A DNA stretch of 64,000 nucleotides from Aureimonas flava (GTDB lineage Bacteria > Pseudomonadota > Alphaproteobacteria > Rhizobiales > Rhizobiaceae), in the NCBI RefSeq assembly GCF_003583935.1, contig NZ_QYRN01000003.1:248001-312000 (forward strand), given 5' to 3'. The stretch's first letter is position 1; each line of letters starts with the position of its first letter. Of this stretch, positions 16,342-24,527 are shown piece by piece. The notes below the pieces were generated by a model. The model was not told where the DNA came from and searched no databases. It was given only the letters and a program-made list of their open reading frames with translations. The position numbers were made by a program, and so were the translations under genes.

Positions 16342-17040
16342 ATGAGCGATACGATGTCGACGCCGCGCCCGCTGGACGGAGCCATCGGCTCGGATCTCGG
16401 CCGCATATCGCGCACCTCCTTGCACGACACGATCGTCAACCGGCTGCGCGACATGATCATCGAAGGGGCTCTGGAGCCCGGCACGCGCCTGCACGAGGGC
16501 CAGCTCGGAGAGCAGCTCGGCGTTTCGCGCACGCCGCTGCGCGAGGCGATCAAGTATCTGGCGAGCGAGGGGCTGGTGGAGCTCGTGCCGAGCCGCGGCG
16601 CCGTGGTTCGCCGCTTCGGCCGGAAGGACGTTCACGACATGCTCGTGGTGATCCGCGAGCTGGAGCACCTGGCCGGGCGCCTCGCCTGCGAGGCAGGCAG
16701 CGACGCGGGCATCGCCGGCGTGCGCCGCGCCCACGACGCGATGATCGAGCGCTACCGGGCGGGCGACCGGCTCGCCTACTACAAGCTCAATCAGGAGATC
16801 CACACCCTGATCGTGGAGCTGAGCGGCAACGCGGCGCTCGCCCATGTCCATGCGGGATTGCAGATGCGGCTGAAGCGCGTGCGCTTCATCGGGCACGAGG
16901 GCCCGGAGAAGTGGGCGGCCGCCGTGGCCGAGCACGAGGAAATGATCGCCGCCCTCGAAAAGCGCGACGGCGACGCCCTGGCCGAGATCCTCACCCGCCA
17001 CCTTGCCCGCGCCTGGGACCGCGTGGCGGACATGATCTAG
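16342..17040 (+). CDS. GntR family transcriptional regulator, FCD subfamily
   Basis: A 232-residue regulator. The winged helix (about 25-95) shows LHDTIVNRLRDMIIEGALEPGTRL, then GVSRTPLREAIKYLASEGLVELVPSRGAVV, the textbook GntR DNA-binding segment. The C-terminal all-helical FCD domain has the metal-binding His pattern in NQEIHTLIVE, AEHEEMIAAL and LTRHLARAW. FCD regulators usually sense organic or sugar acids. It is transcribed away from the pdxA-TIM-dhaKL-tctCBA operon, its most likely target. The start is the ATG at 16342, with GGGAGGG upstream. Confidence 0.92.
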   Translation: MSDTMSTPRPLDGAIGSDLGRISRTSLHDTIVNRLRDMIIEGALEPGTRLHEGQLGEQLGVSRTPLREAIKYLASEGLVELVPSRGAVVRRFGRKDVHDMLVVIRELEHLAGRLACEAGSDAGIAGVRRAHDAMIERYRAGDRLAYYKLNQEIHTLIVELSGNAALAHVHAGLQMRLKRVRFIGHEGPEKWAAAVAEHEEMIAALEKRDGDALAEILTRHLARAWDRVADMI

Positions 17041-17095
17041 GGACCGTTCGGCGCGCGCGGCACGGGCGTGCCAGGCGCCGCGCCGGCGTTCGGGG

Positions 17096-17812
17096 TCAGC
17101 GGCTTGGCGGCGCGTCCAGCCGCTTGTCCCAGTCCAGCATCCGCCCCTTCAGCGCCGAGCGGAAGCGGGCCGCGCGGGGAAAGTCCCAGTTCGGGTCGCC
17201 GCCCAGGAACAGGTCGAGAAAGGGGATCGCGAGATCCGGATCGGAGGCCACGTTCTCGCGGAACGAGGCCCAGGAGCGCAGCTCCAGCGCTCCGGCCGAC
17301 AGGTGGATGCCCTCCAGGTCCTGCTCCGCCAGCACCTTGTCGAGCACGGTGATGCAGAACTCGAAATAGAAGACGCCCTCCGGCCAGAAGGCGACCAGCG
17401 CCTCCTCCGGGCGCGCGTCCGCCCCGCCCTGCCCCTTCGCCGCGCCGGCCGCGACGGGCCGGTTGCGGATCAGGCTGGACAGGAGGATGCCGGCCGCGAA
17501 GTGGCTGAAGTCGCGCCGGTCGCGGTCCGCCAGCGCGCGCTGCGCGTCGAACCGGCGCATCCATTCCAGGAAGGCGCGCGTCAGGCTGCGCTGCGTCAGG
17601 TGCAGCTCCACGCCGTAGCGCGTGTTGAACTGCCCGAGCGCGAGCTCGACGGTGCGCGAGAAGTCGCCGAGCCGGCGGATCGAGCGCCGCAGGGCCTGGC
17701 GACCGTCCGCCGCGGGCGTGTCGAGGCTGAGCGTCAGGCCGGGATCGATCAAGGGGCGGGTCGCCTTTCCTGCGGTGGTCTTCAGGGTAGATAGGGAACC
17801 GTGGCGCGCCAT
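17096..17812 (-). CDS. Conserved-looking protein of unknown function
   Basis: A protein of about 238 residues that I do not recognise. It is soluble, mixed helical, and has no signal peptide or transmembrane segment. Notable parts are a helical region rich in Arg and Phe (RSIRRLGDFSRTVELAL), an aromatic patch (FWPEGVFYFEFCITVLDK) and a C-terminal FPRAARFRSALKGRMLDW. The ATG at 17812 lies inside the end of the upstream gene, a 31-base overlap in another frame. No other start was seen near that gene's stop, so the two are probably co-translated. It may belong with the neighbouring SorC regulator only by position. Confidence 0.6.
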   Translation of the reverse strand: MARHGSLSTLKTTAGKATRPLIDPGLTLSLDTPAADGRQALRRSIRRLGDFSRTVELALGQFNTRYGVELHLTQRSLTRAFLEWMRRFDAQRALADRDRRDFSHFAAGILLSSLIRNRPVAAGAAKGQGGADARPEEALVAFWPEGVFYFEFCITVLDKVLAEQDLEGIHLSAGALELRSWASFRENVASDPDLAIPFLDLFLGGDPNWDFPRAARFRSALKGRMLDWDKRLDAPPSR

Positions 17813-18486
17813 GCAGCGGCGAGATCGGCGAAACGCGCCTCGCGCAGCATCGCCCGCCACTCCGCGCCCTCGGCCTCCACCGCGCGATGCGCGCCAAGGA
17901 TCGCAAGCTCGCCCGGCGCCCCGCCGTCGCGCCGGACCAGAACGCCCAGCCAGACCGACAGGGCCATGTGGTCGTTGACGACGGCGCCTTCCTCCGGGTC
18001 GAGCGGTCCCAGCGCGCTGCTGAGGCAGGGGCGCGCCGCGCCGACGGCCGCGAGCCGAGCGGCGGCGCGCGCGGCCGCCGTCGGCGCGTCGGCGACGGGG
18101 TCGCGGCGCCCCGGCTCTTCCGGCGACATCGCGAGACGCAGTTCCGAGACCACCGCGTCGCGCGGGCCGCCGAGCGCCACCACGGCGCGGCACGACGCGT
18201 AGAGATCGGCGCTGTCGGGCGCGGGGCCGCCCGGCCGCAGCGAGGCCGCCAGCCGGTCCAGCGCCTGCCCGAGGTCGGCGTCGCCGCGCGGCAGCATCCG
18301 GCCCGCCATGCGCTCGGCCCGTGTCAGCACGCCATCGGCCACGCGCGCGATGCGCCGCGCCGGCTCCGGCGTTCCCAGAAGCCGGGCGGACAGGACGCCC
18401 GACGCGGCTTCCAGCCGAATCGAGGTGCGAAGGTCCCGTATCCCTTCCTTGAACGGCAGCGTCAGACTATGGGGGTGGGGCAGCAT
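17782..18486 (-). CDS. Protein of unknown function, paired with the downstream gene
   Basis: A 234-residue Ala/Arg-rich soluble protein without a family I recognise. It opens MLPHPHSLTLPFKEGIRDL and contains an NDHMALSVWLGVLVRRDG segment and a helical C-terminus ending in TVPYLP. The ATG at 18486 has GGAGAG upstream at good spacing; longer in-frame readings lack one. It is divergent from the SorC gene across 106 bases and overlaps the next gene by 31 bases. Third-position GC bias supports real coding, but its role is unknown. Confidence 0.6.
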   Translation of the reverse strand: MLPHPHSLTLPFKEGIRDLRTSIRLEAASGVLSARLLGTPEPARRIARVADGVLTRAERMAGRMLPRGDADLGQALDRLAASLRPGGPAPDSADLYASCRAVVALGGPRDAVVSELRLAMSPEEPGRRDPVADAPTAAARAAARLAAVGAARPCLSSALGPLDPEEGAVVNDHMALSVWLGVLVRRDGGAPGELAILGAHRAVEAEGAEWRAMLREARFADLAAAWRATVPYLP

Positions 18487-18592
18487 GGGGCTCTCCGGGC
18501 TGGAGCAACGATTACCATACGATCGGCGGAAGCATGAGACGTTTTGCTGACAACGCAGCCCCCGCGACCGATGCGGCGGACCGGGGCCGCCC

Positions 18593-19564
18593 GTGAAGGG
18601 GCGCTCGCGAAACGGCGCCGAGGCGTCCGCCTCGGACACGCGCGCCGACCGGATGCGGGTGCGGGCCGCATGGATGTACTACGTCGAGGAGATGACGCAG
18701 AGCGACATCGCCGCCGCGCTCGATATCGGACGCGTCAGCGTGGTGCGGATGCTGGCCGAGGCGCGCGCGCGCGGCGAGGTTCGCATCTCGGTATCGGGGG
18801 CGCTGGCCGAGCTGACGGCGGCGGAACGGGCGCTGGAAACCCGCTACGCGCTCGGGAGCGCGGTGGTGGTGCCGGCCCCGGGGCGCGGCGAGGATCCCTC
18901 GCCGGCGATCAGCGCGGCGATCGGCGCCGTCCTGTCCGAGGCCGTGGGCAGCGGCATGGCGGTGGGGCTGGGCTGGGGGCGCACGCTCCTCGAATCCCTG
19001 CCCTTCATCGCGCCCCGGGCGCTGGACGACATGCGCGTGGTGTCGCTGCTCGGCGGCATCTCGCAGGCGCACCGCTTCAATCCGGCCGAGTTCGTCTGGC
19101 GCTTCGCCCAGATCTTCAACGGCGACGCGTTCCTGCTCAGCGCCCCCGCGATCGTCGACGGCCCGGACACCAAGACCGCGCTGGTGGAGCGATGCGGCCT
19201 GCGCTCGACCTTGGAGATGGCCGAGAAGCTCGACCTCGTGGTGCTCAGCGTCGGCGGGATCGAGCGCAACGCCACGACCTACCGCACCGGCTACATCGCC
19301 GAGACCGAGCGCCGCTCGCTGCAGGCGGCCGGCGCGGTCGGCGATCTCCTGTTCCACTTCCTGGACCGCGACGGCGCTTTGGTGGATCATCCGATCAACG
19401 GGCGCATCGTGTCGGCCGACATGGAGGCGATTCGCAGGGCCCCGGAACGCATCCTCGCCTCGGGCGGACCGGAGAAGACGGAGATCCTCCGGGCGGCGCT
19501 GGCCTTCCTGAAGCCCACCGTTCTCGTCACCGACGAAACCACCGCCTCCCGCCTCCTCGACTGA
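18593..19564 (+). CDS. SorC/DeoR-type sugar-binding transcriptional regulator
   Basis: A 323-residue SorC-family regulator. The N-terminal helix-turn-helix reads AAWMYYVEEMTQSDIAAALDIGRVSVVRMLAEAR. The C-terminal effector domain has VGLGWGRTLLESLPF, VVSLLGGISQ and LVVLSVGGIE, and ends in the family's VLVTDETTASRLLD. SorC proteins bind phosphorylated sugars or polyols. The start is GTG at 18593. The gene stands 117 bases upstream of gutM and the PTS genes on the same strand, with a long dyad between them, so it is the likely controller of that operon. Confidence 0.93.
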   Translation: MKGRSRNGAEASASDTRADRMRVRAAWMYYVEEMTQSDIAAALDIGRVSVVRMLAEARARGEVRISVSGALAELTAAERALETRYALGSAVVVPAPGRGEDPSPAISAAIGAVLSEAVGSGMAVGLGWGRTLLESLPFIAPRALDDMRVVSLLGGISQAHRFNPAEFVWRFAQIFNGDAFLLSAPAIVDGPDTKTALVERCGLRSTLEMAEKLDLVVLSVGGIERNATTYRTGYIAETERRSLQAAGAVGDLLFHFLDRDGALVDHPINGRIVSADMEAIRRAPERILASGGPEKTEILRAALAFLKPTVLVTDETTASRLLD

Positions 19565-19603
19565 CCCCGCAGGCCAAGCCTGCCCACTCTTCCCGAGAGT
19601 CTA

Positions 19604-19635
19604 GAACATATTGACTTTCCCTAAGTCAAATGTTC
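19604..19635. promoter_or_regulatory. Long dyad, candidate SorC operator before the PTS operon
   Basis: GAACAT-A-TTGACTT, a 5-base spacer, then AAGTCAA-ATGTTC. The arms match except for one unpaired A at 19610. It lies between sorC and gutM, 47 bases before the gutM start. SorC regulators bind long imperfect palindromes of this kind as tetramers. The inner core TTGAC-TT / AA-GTCAA resembles that of the dyad at 33806. Confidence 0.6.
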
Positions 19636-19681
19636 ACCTGCCTTGACGGGAGCGGGAAACCGAGGTCTCGGGGAGGTTGGC

Positions 19682-20113
19682 ATGACGGGATGGCAAGCCG
19701 CACTCGCGCTTCTGGCGCTCGCCTGGACGCTGCAATGCGTCGGCACCGTGATTCAGGTCCGGCGCTACCGCGCGGCGTTCCGCGACGTCGGCGCCTCGTC
19801 GCAGGACGGCTGGCTGGGCGTCGGCAAGGGCGGCGGCGCGCTGCGCGGCGGCGCGATCGCCATGATCGTCGTGGCGCCGGACGGGCGGGTTCGGCGCGCC
19901 TCCAGCCTCCAGGGACGCACGGTCTTCGCCAAGGCGCGGCGTCTGCACGAGCTGGAAGGGCGCTCCACGGCGGACCTGCGCGTCGAGGCCGAGGCACGGC
20001 GGCGCGAGCCGCTCGGCGCCGCGATCCTCAGCGCGCTCGACCAGGTGGCGCAGGCACGCGCGCGGCAGGCGCCGCCGGGCGCGGCGGACCGGCGCGAGCC
20101 CGTCACCGCCTGA
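19682..20113 (+). CDS. gutM: GutM-like glucitol operon activator / membrane-anchored protein
   Basis: A 143-residue protein with one N-terminal hydrophobic helix (about 4-24) followed by a basic, helical cytoplasmic region, the usual form of GutM. Family-typical pieces are RRYRAAFRDV, a Gly-rich GVGKGGGALRGGAIAMIVV and VRRASSLQGRTVFAKARR. GutM was described as an activator of the E. coli glucitol operon, although its membrane helix suggests a signalling or adaptor role. The ATG at 19682 was chosen for the GGGGAGG just upstream. It is the first gene of the PTS operon. Confidence 0.8.
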   Translation: MTGWQAALALLALAWTLQCVGTVIQVRRYRAAFRDVGASSQDGWLGVGKGGGALRGGAIAMIVVAPDGRVRRASSLQGRTVFAKARRLHELEGRSTADLRVEAEARRREPLGAAILSALDQVAQARARQAPPGAADRREPVTA

Positions 20114-20189
20114 CGGGCGCCCCGCGCCGAGATTTCCGACAACCGCGACGTCGCAACGCCCCGCGCGGGCACGGCTGGGAGGGCCGAAC

Positions 20190-21041
20190 ATGCTGACGAT
20201 GATGATGCTGGCGCAGGGGGCGGCGGATCTGGCCGCGCACGGCGCGATCCACGCCCACGCCCTGGCCGACCCGGCGCTCGCCGCGCCCTTGGCCGACATG
20301 GCCGCCCATCACGGCGCGGCCGCCGCGGACGCCGCGCACGGCGGCGCGACGCTGCTGGCCCAGGCGGCGGATCCGGGCGCCGCCGGCACCGCGGCCGCCA
20401 CGGCTCCGGCCTCGGGCGGCGGGGCGATCTCCTCGGAGGAATACGCCCGGCGCGTGCAGCAGCTTTCCGCCACGGGCAACCAGGAGGAGCAGCTCGGCTG
20501 GCTGGCGACGATCGGCCGTCACTTCATCGGCGTCTTCCAGAAGGGCGGCGAGGTGTTCCTAGGCTTCGTCACCGGCATCATCCCGACGCTGGTGGTGCTG
20601 ATGACCGCCTTCTACGCCCTCACCGGCATGATCGGCGAGGAACGCGTCCACGGCCTCGCCCAGAAGGCCGGCCGCATCGCGCTCACGCGCTACACCGTGC
20701 TTCCCGTGCTCGCGATGTTCTTCCTCACGAACCCGATGGCCTACACGTTCGGCACGTTCCTGGAAGAGAAGCACAAGCCGGCCTTCTACGATTCGGCGGT
20801 GTCCTTCTGCCACCCGATCCTCGGCCTCTTCCCCCATGCCAACGCCGGCGAGTACTTCGTCTGGGGCGGTGTGCTGGTGGCGCTCCTCGAGCTGGAGAAC
20901 CGCGGCGTGATCCCGGCCGGCTACCACATCAATCTCGCGATCTACTACTTCATCGTCGGCGTGGTGGTGATCCTCCTGCGCGGCATCGTTACCGAGCGCG
21001 TCACACGCTTCCTCGCCCAGCGCGAAGGCGTGACGCTGTAA
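20190..21041 (+). CDS. srlA: PTS glucitol/sorbitol-specific EIIC component (SrlA)
   Basis: A 283-residue membrane component of a glucitol-type PTS permease. The conserved core begins near residue 100 with FIGVFQKGGEVFLGFVTGIIPTL and includes FFLTNPMAYTFG and HANAGEYFVWGGVLVAL, hallmarks of the EIIC2 (Gut) family. Relative to the roughly 187-residue E. coli SrlA, it has an N-terminal extension of about 90 residues rich in Ala, His and Asp, with a helical EEYARRVQQL segment before the core. The start ATG has GGGAGG eight bases upstream, so the extension seems real. Confidence 0.92.
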   Translation: MLTMMMLAQGAADLAAHGAIHAHALADPALAAPLADMAAHHGAAAADAAHGGATLLAQAADPGAAGTAAATAPASGGGAISSEEYARRVQQLSATGNQEEQLGWLATIGRHFIGVFQKGGEVFLGFVTGIIPTLVVLMTAFYALTGMIGEERVHGLAQKAGRIALTRYTVLPVLAMFFLTNPMAYTFGTFLEEKHKPAFYDSAVSFCHPILGLFPHANAGEYFVWGGVLVALLELENRGVIPAGYHINLAIYYFIVGVVVILLRGIVTERVTRFLAQREGVTL

Positions 21042-21064
21042 CGGCCCGAAGGGAGGATCGATCG

Positions 21065-22108
21065 ATGAGCAAGACCTTCAACGCCATCCGCGTGTCGCAG
21101 GGCAAGGGCGGCTGGGGCGGTCCGCTGGTGATCCAGCCGACGCCCGAGCGCGACAAGATCGTGGCCGTCACCGGCGGCGGCATCCCGCCCGTCGCCCAGC
21201 GGCTCGCCGAACTCACCGGCGCCACCGTGGTGGACGGCTTCCGCAACCCGCCGCTGGAATCGGAGATGGCGGCCGTGGTGATCGACTGCGGGGGCACCGC
21301 GCGCTGCGGCGTCTACGCCCGCAAGCGCATCCCGACCATCAACATCATGCCGGTGGGCCAGTCGGGCCCGCTCGCCCAGTTCATCACCGAGGACATCTAC
21401 GTCTCGGGCGTCACGACGGCCGACATGGCGCCGGCCGACGGCTCCGCCCCGCCGGCCGGCCAGCAGGCGGCTTCGCCGGCCGCCATGGGCTCGCCCGCCG
21501 CCGCGCCCCGGTCCTTCTCGACGCCGGCCGAAGCGGCGGCCGCGCTCGGCTCGGGCCCCGCGCCCCAGTCCAAGGGCGGTCTGATCGGCGCGATCACGAG
21601 CGTCGGCCGCGTGATGGGCCGCGCGGTCGGCATCTTCTTCAACGCCGGCCGGCGCACGATCGACATGGTGGTGCGCAACGTGCTGCCGTTCATGGCCTTC
21701 GTGACCATGCTGATCGGCATCATCCTCTACACGGGGATCGGCGACCTCCTGGCCGCGCCGCTCGGGCCGCTCGCCAACAACATCGTCGGCCTCGTGGTCC
21801 TGTCGGCGATCTGCGCGCTGCCTTTCCTGTCGCCGATCCTCGGACCCGGCGCGGTGATCGCGCAGGTGATCGGCGTCGCCATCATCGGCCCGCAGATCGC
21901 CAACGGCACCATCGCTCCGGCGATGGCCCTGCCGGCGCTGTTCGCTTACAACGCGCAGGTCGGCTGCGACTTCGTGCCCGTGGGCCTCGCGCTCGGCGAA
22001 TCCAAGCCGAAGACGATCGAGATCGGCGTGCCGGCCGTGCTCATCAGCCGCCAGATCACCGGGCCGATCGCGGTGCTGATCGCCTGGGGCGCGAGCTTCC
22101 TCCTCTGA
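21065..22108 (+). CDS. srlE: PTS glucitol/sorbitol-specific EIIB component (SrlE)
   Basis: A 347-residue EIIBC component. The cytoplasmic EIIB domain (about 1-115) contains VVIDCGGTARCGVYARKRIPT with Cys75, which aligns with the phosphorylated Cys of E. coli SrlE. An Ala/Pro-rich linker (about 120-175) leads to a membrane domain of about five helices, with MAFVTMLIGIILYTGIG and LPFLSPILGPGAVIAQVIG. It passes phosphate from EIIA to the incoming polyol. It lies 23 bases after srlA. Confidence 0.93.
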   Translation: MSKTFNAIRVSQGKGGWGGPLVIQPTPERDKIVAVTGGGIPPVAQRLAELTGATVVDGFRNPPLESEMAAVVIDCGGTARCGVYARKRIPTINIMPVGQSGPLAQFITEDIYVSGVTTADMAPADGSAPPAGQQAASPAAMGSPAAAPRSFSTPAEAAAALGSGPAPQSKGGLIGAITSVGRVMGRAVGIFFNAGRRTIDMVVRNVLPFMAFVTMLIGIILYTGIGDLLAAPLGPLANNIVGLVVLSAICALPFLSPILGPGAVIAQVIGVAIIGPQIANGTIAPAMALPALFAYNAQVGCDFVPVGLALGESKPKTIEIGVPAVLISRQITGPIAVLIAWGASFLL

Positions 22109-22175
22109 TCGACGCGACCGGGCGGCGCAGGGTCGCCCGGTCCCTCCCCCGCCCGAAAGCCTGCCCGAGGACATC

Positions 22176-22556
22176 ATGACCCAGTTCCTGCGCACCCGCG
22201 TCACCGCCGTCGGCCCCGACGTTCCCGACCTCCTGGAGGGCGGCGTCCTGATCCTCTTCGCCGAGGGCGCCCCGCCCGAGCTCGCCGAGGTCTCGGTGAT
22301 GCACGCGGTGGTGGGCGCGCCGGCGGCCGAGCCTCCCGCCCCGGGCGCGGCGATCCGCGTCGGCGCCGTGGAGGCGCGGCTCACGGGCATCGGCGAGCTC
22401 GCCTGGGCCAAGGTGCGCGACATCGGGCACGTGGTCGTCAACTTCAACGGCTCGGCGACGCCCGAGCGTCCCGGCGAGCTGACGGCGAGCGCCGTGGACA
22501 GCGCCGAGCTCGCCGCGGCCCTCCAGCCCGGCGCCGAGATCGTCATCGGCGACTGA
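22176..22556 (+). CDS. srlB: PTS glucitol/sorbitol-specific EIIA component (SrlB)
   Basis: A 126-residue cytoplasmic EIIA-Gut protein. His43 in VSVMHAVVG aligns with the phospho-accepting His of E. coli SrlB. The later IGELAWAKVRDIGHVVVNFNG and the ending ALQPGAEIVIGD are family-typical. Length is normal (E. coli 123). It receives phosphate from the HPr domain encoded by the next gene and passes it to SrlE Cys75. The ATG at 22176 lies 67 bases after srlE. Confidence 0.93.
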   Translation: MTQFLRTRVTAVGPDVPDLLEGGVLILFAEGAPPELAEVSVMHAVVGAPAAEPPAPGAAIRVGAVEARLTGIGELAWAKVRDIGHVVVNFNGSATPERPGELTASAVDSAELAAALQPGAEIVIGD

Positions 22557-22589
22557 ACCCTTCTCCCCTTCCGATCGGGATCACGAGCC

Positions 22590-24527
22590 ATGATCGAGCG
22601 CTCCGTCGTCGTGCGCGTCCACGACGGCCTCCATGCCCGCCCGGCCACCCAGTTCGTGAAGCTCGCCAAGAGCTTCGCCTGCGACGTCGAGATCCGCTGC
22701 AACGGGCGGGGCGCCAGCGCCAAGAGCGCGGTGAAGCTCATGCTGCTCGGCGTCAAGGAGAACGACGAGGCGACCCTGCGGGCCGAGGGCGACGACGCCG
22801 CCGAGGCCGTGTCGGCGCTCGCGACCTTCCTCCAGACGCCGGACGCGGGCGAGGTGGACCTGTCGGCCCCGCGCCCGGCCGACGGCCCGGCGACCGCCGC
22901 CGCGCCCGTCGCGGCCGGCGAGCGTGGCGTGGCGGCCAGCGAGGGCACCGCGATCGGGCCGGCCTTCCCCTTCTTCCCGGCCGCGCTCGAGATCCGGCCG
23001 CGAACCCTGACGCCCGACGCCGTCGTGCCCGAGCGCGCGCGCTATCGCGCGGCCCTCGCCGCCACGATCTCCTCGTTCCGCGAGGCGCGCGCGAAACCCG
23101 GCCTGCGCCGCGACGACGCCGCCATCATCGAGGCGCTGGTGGAGGTGGCGGAGGACGCCGACTTCATCGCGGCGGCCGAAGATGCGATCGGCGCCGGACG
23201 GGACGCCGAGAGCGCCGTGGAAAGCGCCGGACGCGCGATCGCGGAGAGCTTCGAGGCGTTGACCGACCCCTATCTGCGCGCGCGCGCCGAGGACATCCGT
23301 TCGGTGACGCGGGCCATCGTGCTCGCCCTTCTCGGCCGGCGCGACACCACCTTGGCGGACCTGCCGAAGGGGGCGGTGATCGTGGCGGACGAGATCGCGG
23401 CGCTCGACCTCGCCAAGGCGACGCTGGCCGACATCGGCGGCATCGTCTGCCGCAAGGGCGCGGCCACCAGCCACGTCGCCATCATGGCGCGCGCCCACGG
23501 CATTCCGGCCGTGCTCGGCTTCGGCGTCGACGCCGCGCACCTCCGGGACACGCGCACGGTGGCGCTCGACGGCGCGAGCGGCGAGGTCGTGCTGGACCCG
23601 GACGAGCCGGTCGCCGCGCGCTTCCGGGGCGCCATCGCGCGCGAGGCCGAGGAGCGTACGCGCCTTGCCGCCTACCGCACCGTGGAGCCGAGGACGCGCG
23701 ACGGGCGGCGGATCGAGATCGCGGCCAATCTCGGCTCGCTCGCCGAGATCGACGCCGCGCTGGCGGCGGGCGCCATGGGCGTCGGCCTGTTCCGCACCGA
23801 GTTCCTTTTCATGGAGCGCCGCACCCTGCCCGGCGAGGAGGAGCAGACCGAGACATACGTGAAGCTCGCGCAGGCCTTCGCGCCCCATCCCGTGGTGATC
23901 CGCACGCTCGACATCGGCGGCGACAAGCCGGTGGCCGGCATCGACTTCGAGCACGAGGACAACCCGTTCCTGGGCTGGCGCGGGGTGCGCATGTGCCTGG
24001 AGCGGCCGGACGTCTTCAAGCCGCAGCTCCGCGCCCTGCTGCGCGCGTCGGCGGTCGGCAACGTCAAGGTCCTCCTGCCGATGATCGCCGACGTCGGCGA
24101 GGTGCGCGCCGTGCGCGCGCTGATCGGCGAATGCCGCGCGGAGCTCGATGCTTCCGGCCACGCGCACGGCGCGTTCGAGCTCGGCGTCATGGTGGAGACG
24201 CCGGCGGCCGTGTTCGTGGCGGCCGAGATCGCGCGCGAGGTGGACTTCTTCTCCGTCGGCACCAACGACCTGACGCAATACGTGATGGCGGCCGACCGCC
24301 TCAACGCGCGCGTCGCCAAGCTCAACCGCACGGAGCACCCGGCGGTGCTCGCCGCCATCCGCATGGCCGCGGCGGCCGCGCGCGAGGCGGGCATCTGGAT
24401 CGGCGTCTGCGGCGAGGCCGCCGCCCGGCCCGACCTCATCCCCTTCTTCGTGGAGAACGGCGTGACCGAACTCTCCATGAGCCCCGCGTCCATCCCCCGC
24501 GCCAAGAAATGCGTGACGGAGATCTGA
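22590..24527 (+). CDS. Fused HPr - PTS Enzyme I (PtsH-PtsI)
   Basis: A 645-residue fusion. The HPr domain (1-88) has LHARPAT with the phospho-carrier His15, and a Ser46 in AKSAVKLM. After a Pro/Ala linker, Enzyme I (about 108-645) has GGIVCRKGAATSHVAIMAR with the phospho-His295, the PEP-binding GVGLFRTEFLFMERRTLPGE and the C-terminal GVCGEAAARPDLIPF catalytic Cys. All phosphotransfer residues are present, so it should feed the adjacent EIIA from PEP. No EIIA-Ntr or GAF domain is attached, which separates it from PtsP. It closes a self-sufficient PTS operon. Most Hyphomicrobiales encode only the nitrogen-type PTS, so this set was probably acquired. Confidence 0.94.
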   Translation: MIERSVVVRVHDGLHARPATQFVKLAKSFACDVEIRCNGRGASAKSAVKLMLLGVKENDEATLRAEGDDAAEAVSALATFLQTPDAGEVDLSAPRPADGPATAAAPVAAGERGVAASEGTAIGPAFPFFPAALEIRPRTLTPDAVVPERARYRAALAATISSFREARAKPGLRRDDAAIIEALVEVAEDADFIAAAEDAIGAGRDAESAVESAGRAIAESFEALTDPYLRARAEDIRSVTRAIVLALLGRRDTTLADLPKGAVIVADEIAALDLAKATLADIGGIVCRKGAATSHVAIMARAHGIPAVLGFGVDAAHLRDTRTVALDGASGEVVLDPDEPVAARFRGAIAREAEERTRLAAYRTVEPRTRDGRRIEIAANLGSLAEIDAALAAGAMGVGLFRTEFLFMERRTLPGEEEQTETYVKLAQAFAPHPVVIRTLDIGGDKPVAGIDFEHEDNPFLGWRGVRMCLERPDVFKPQLRALLRASAVGNVKVLLPMIADVGEVRAVRALIGECRAELDASGHAHGAFELGVMVETPAAVFVAAEIAREVDFFSVGTNDLTQYVMAADRLNARVAKLNRTEHPAVLAAIRMAAAAAREAGIWIGVCGEAAARPDLIPFFVENGVTELSMSPASIPRAKKCVTEI

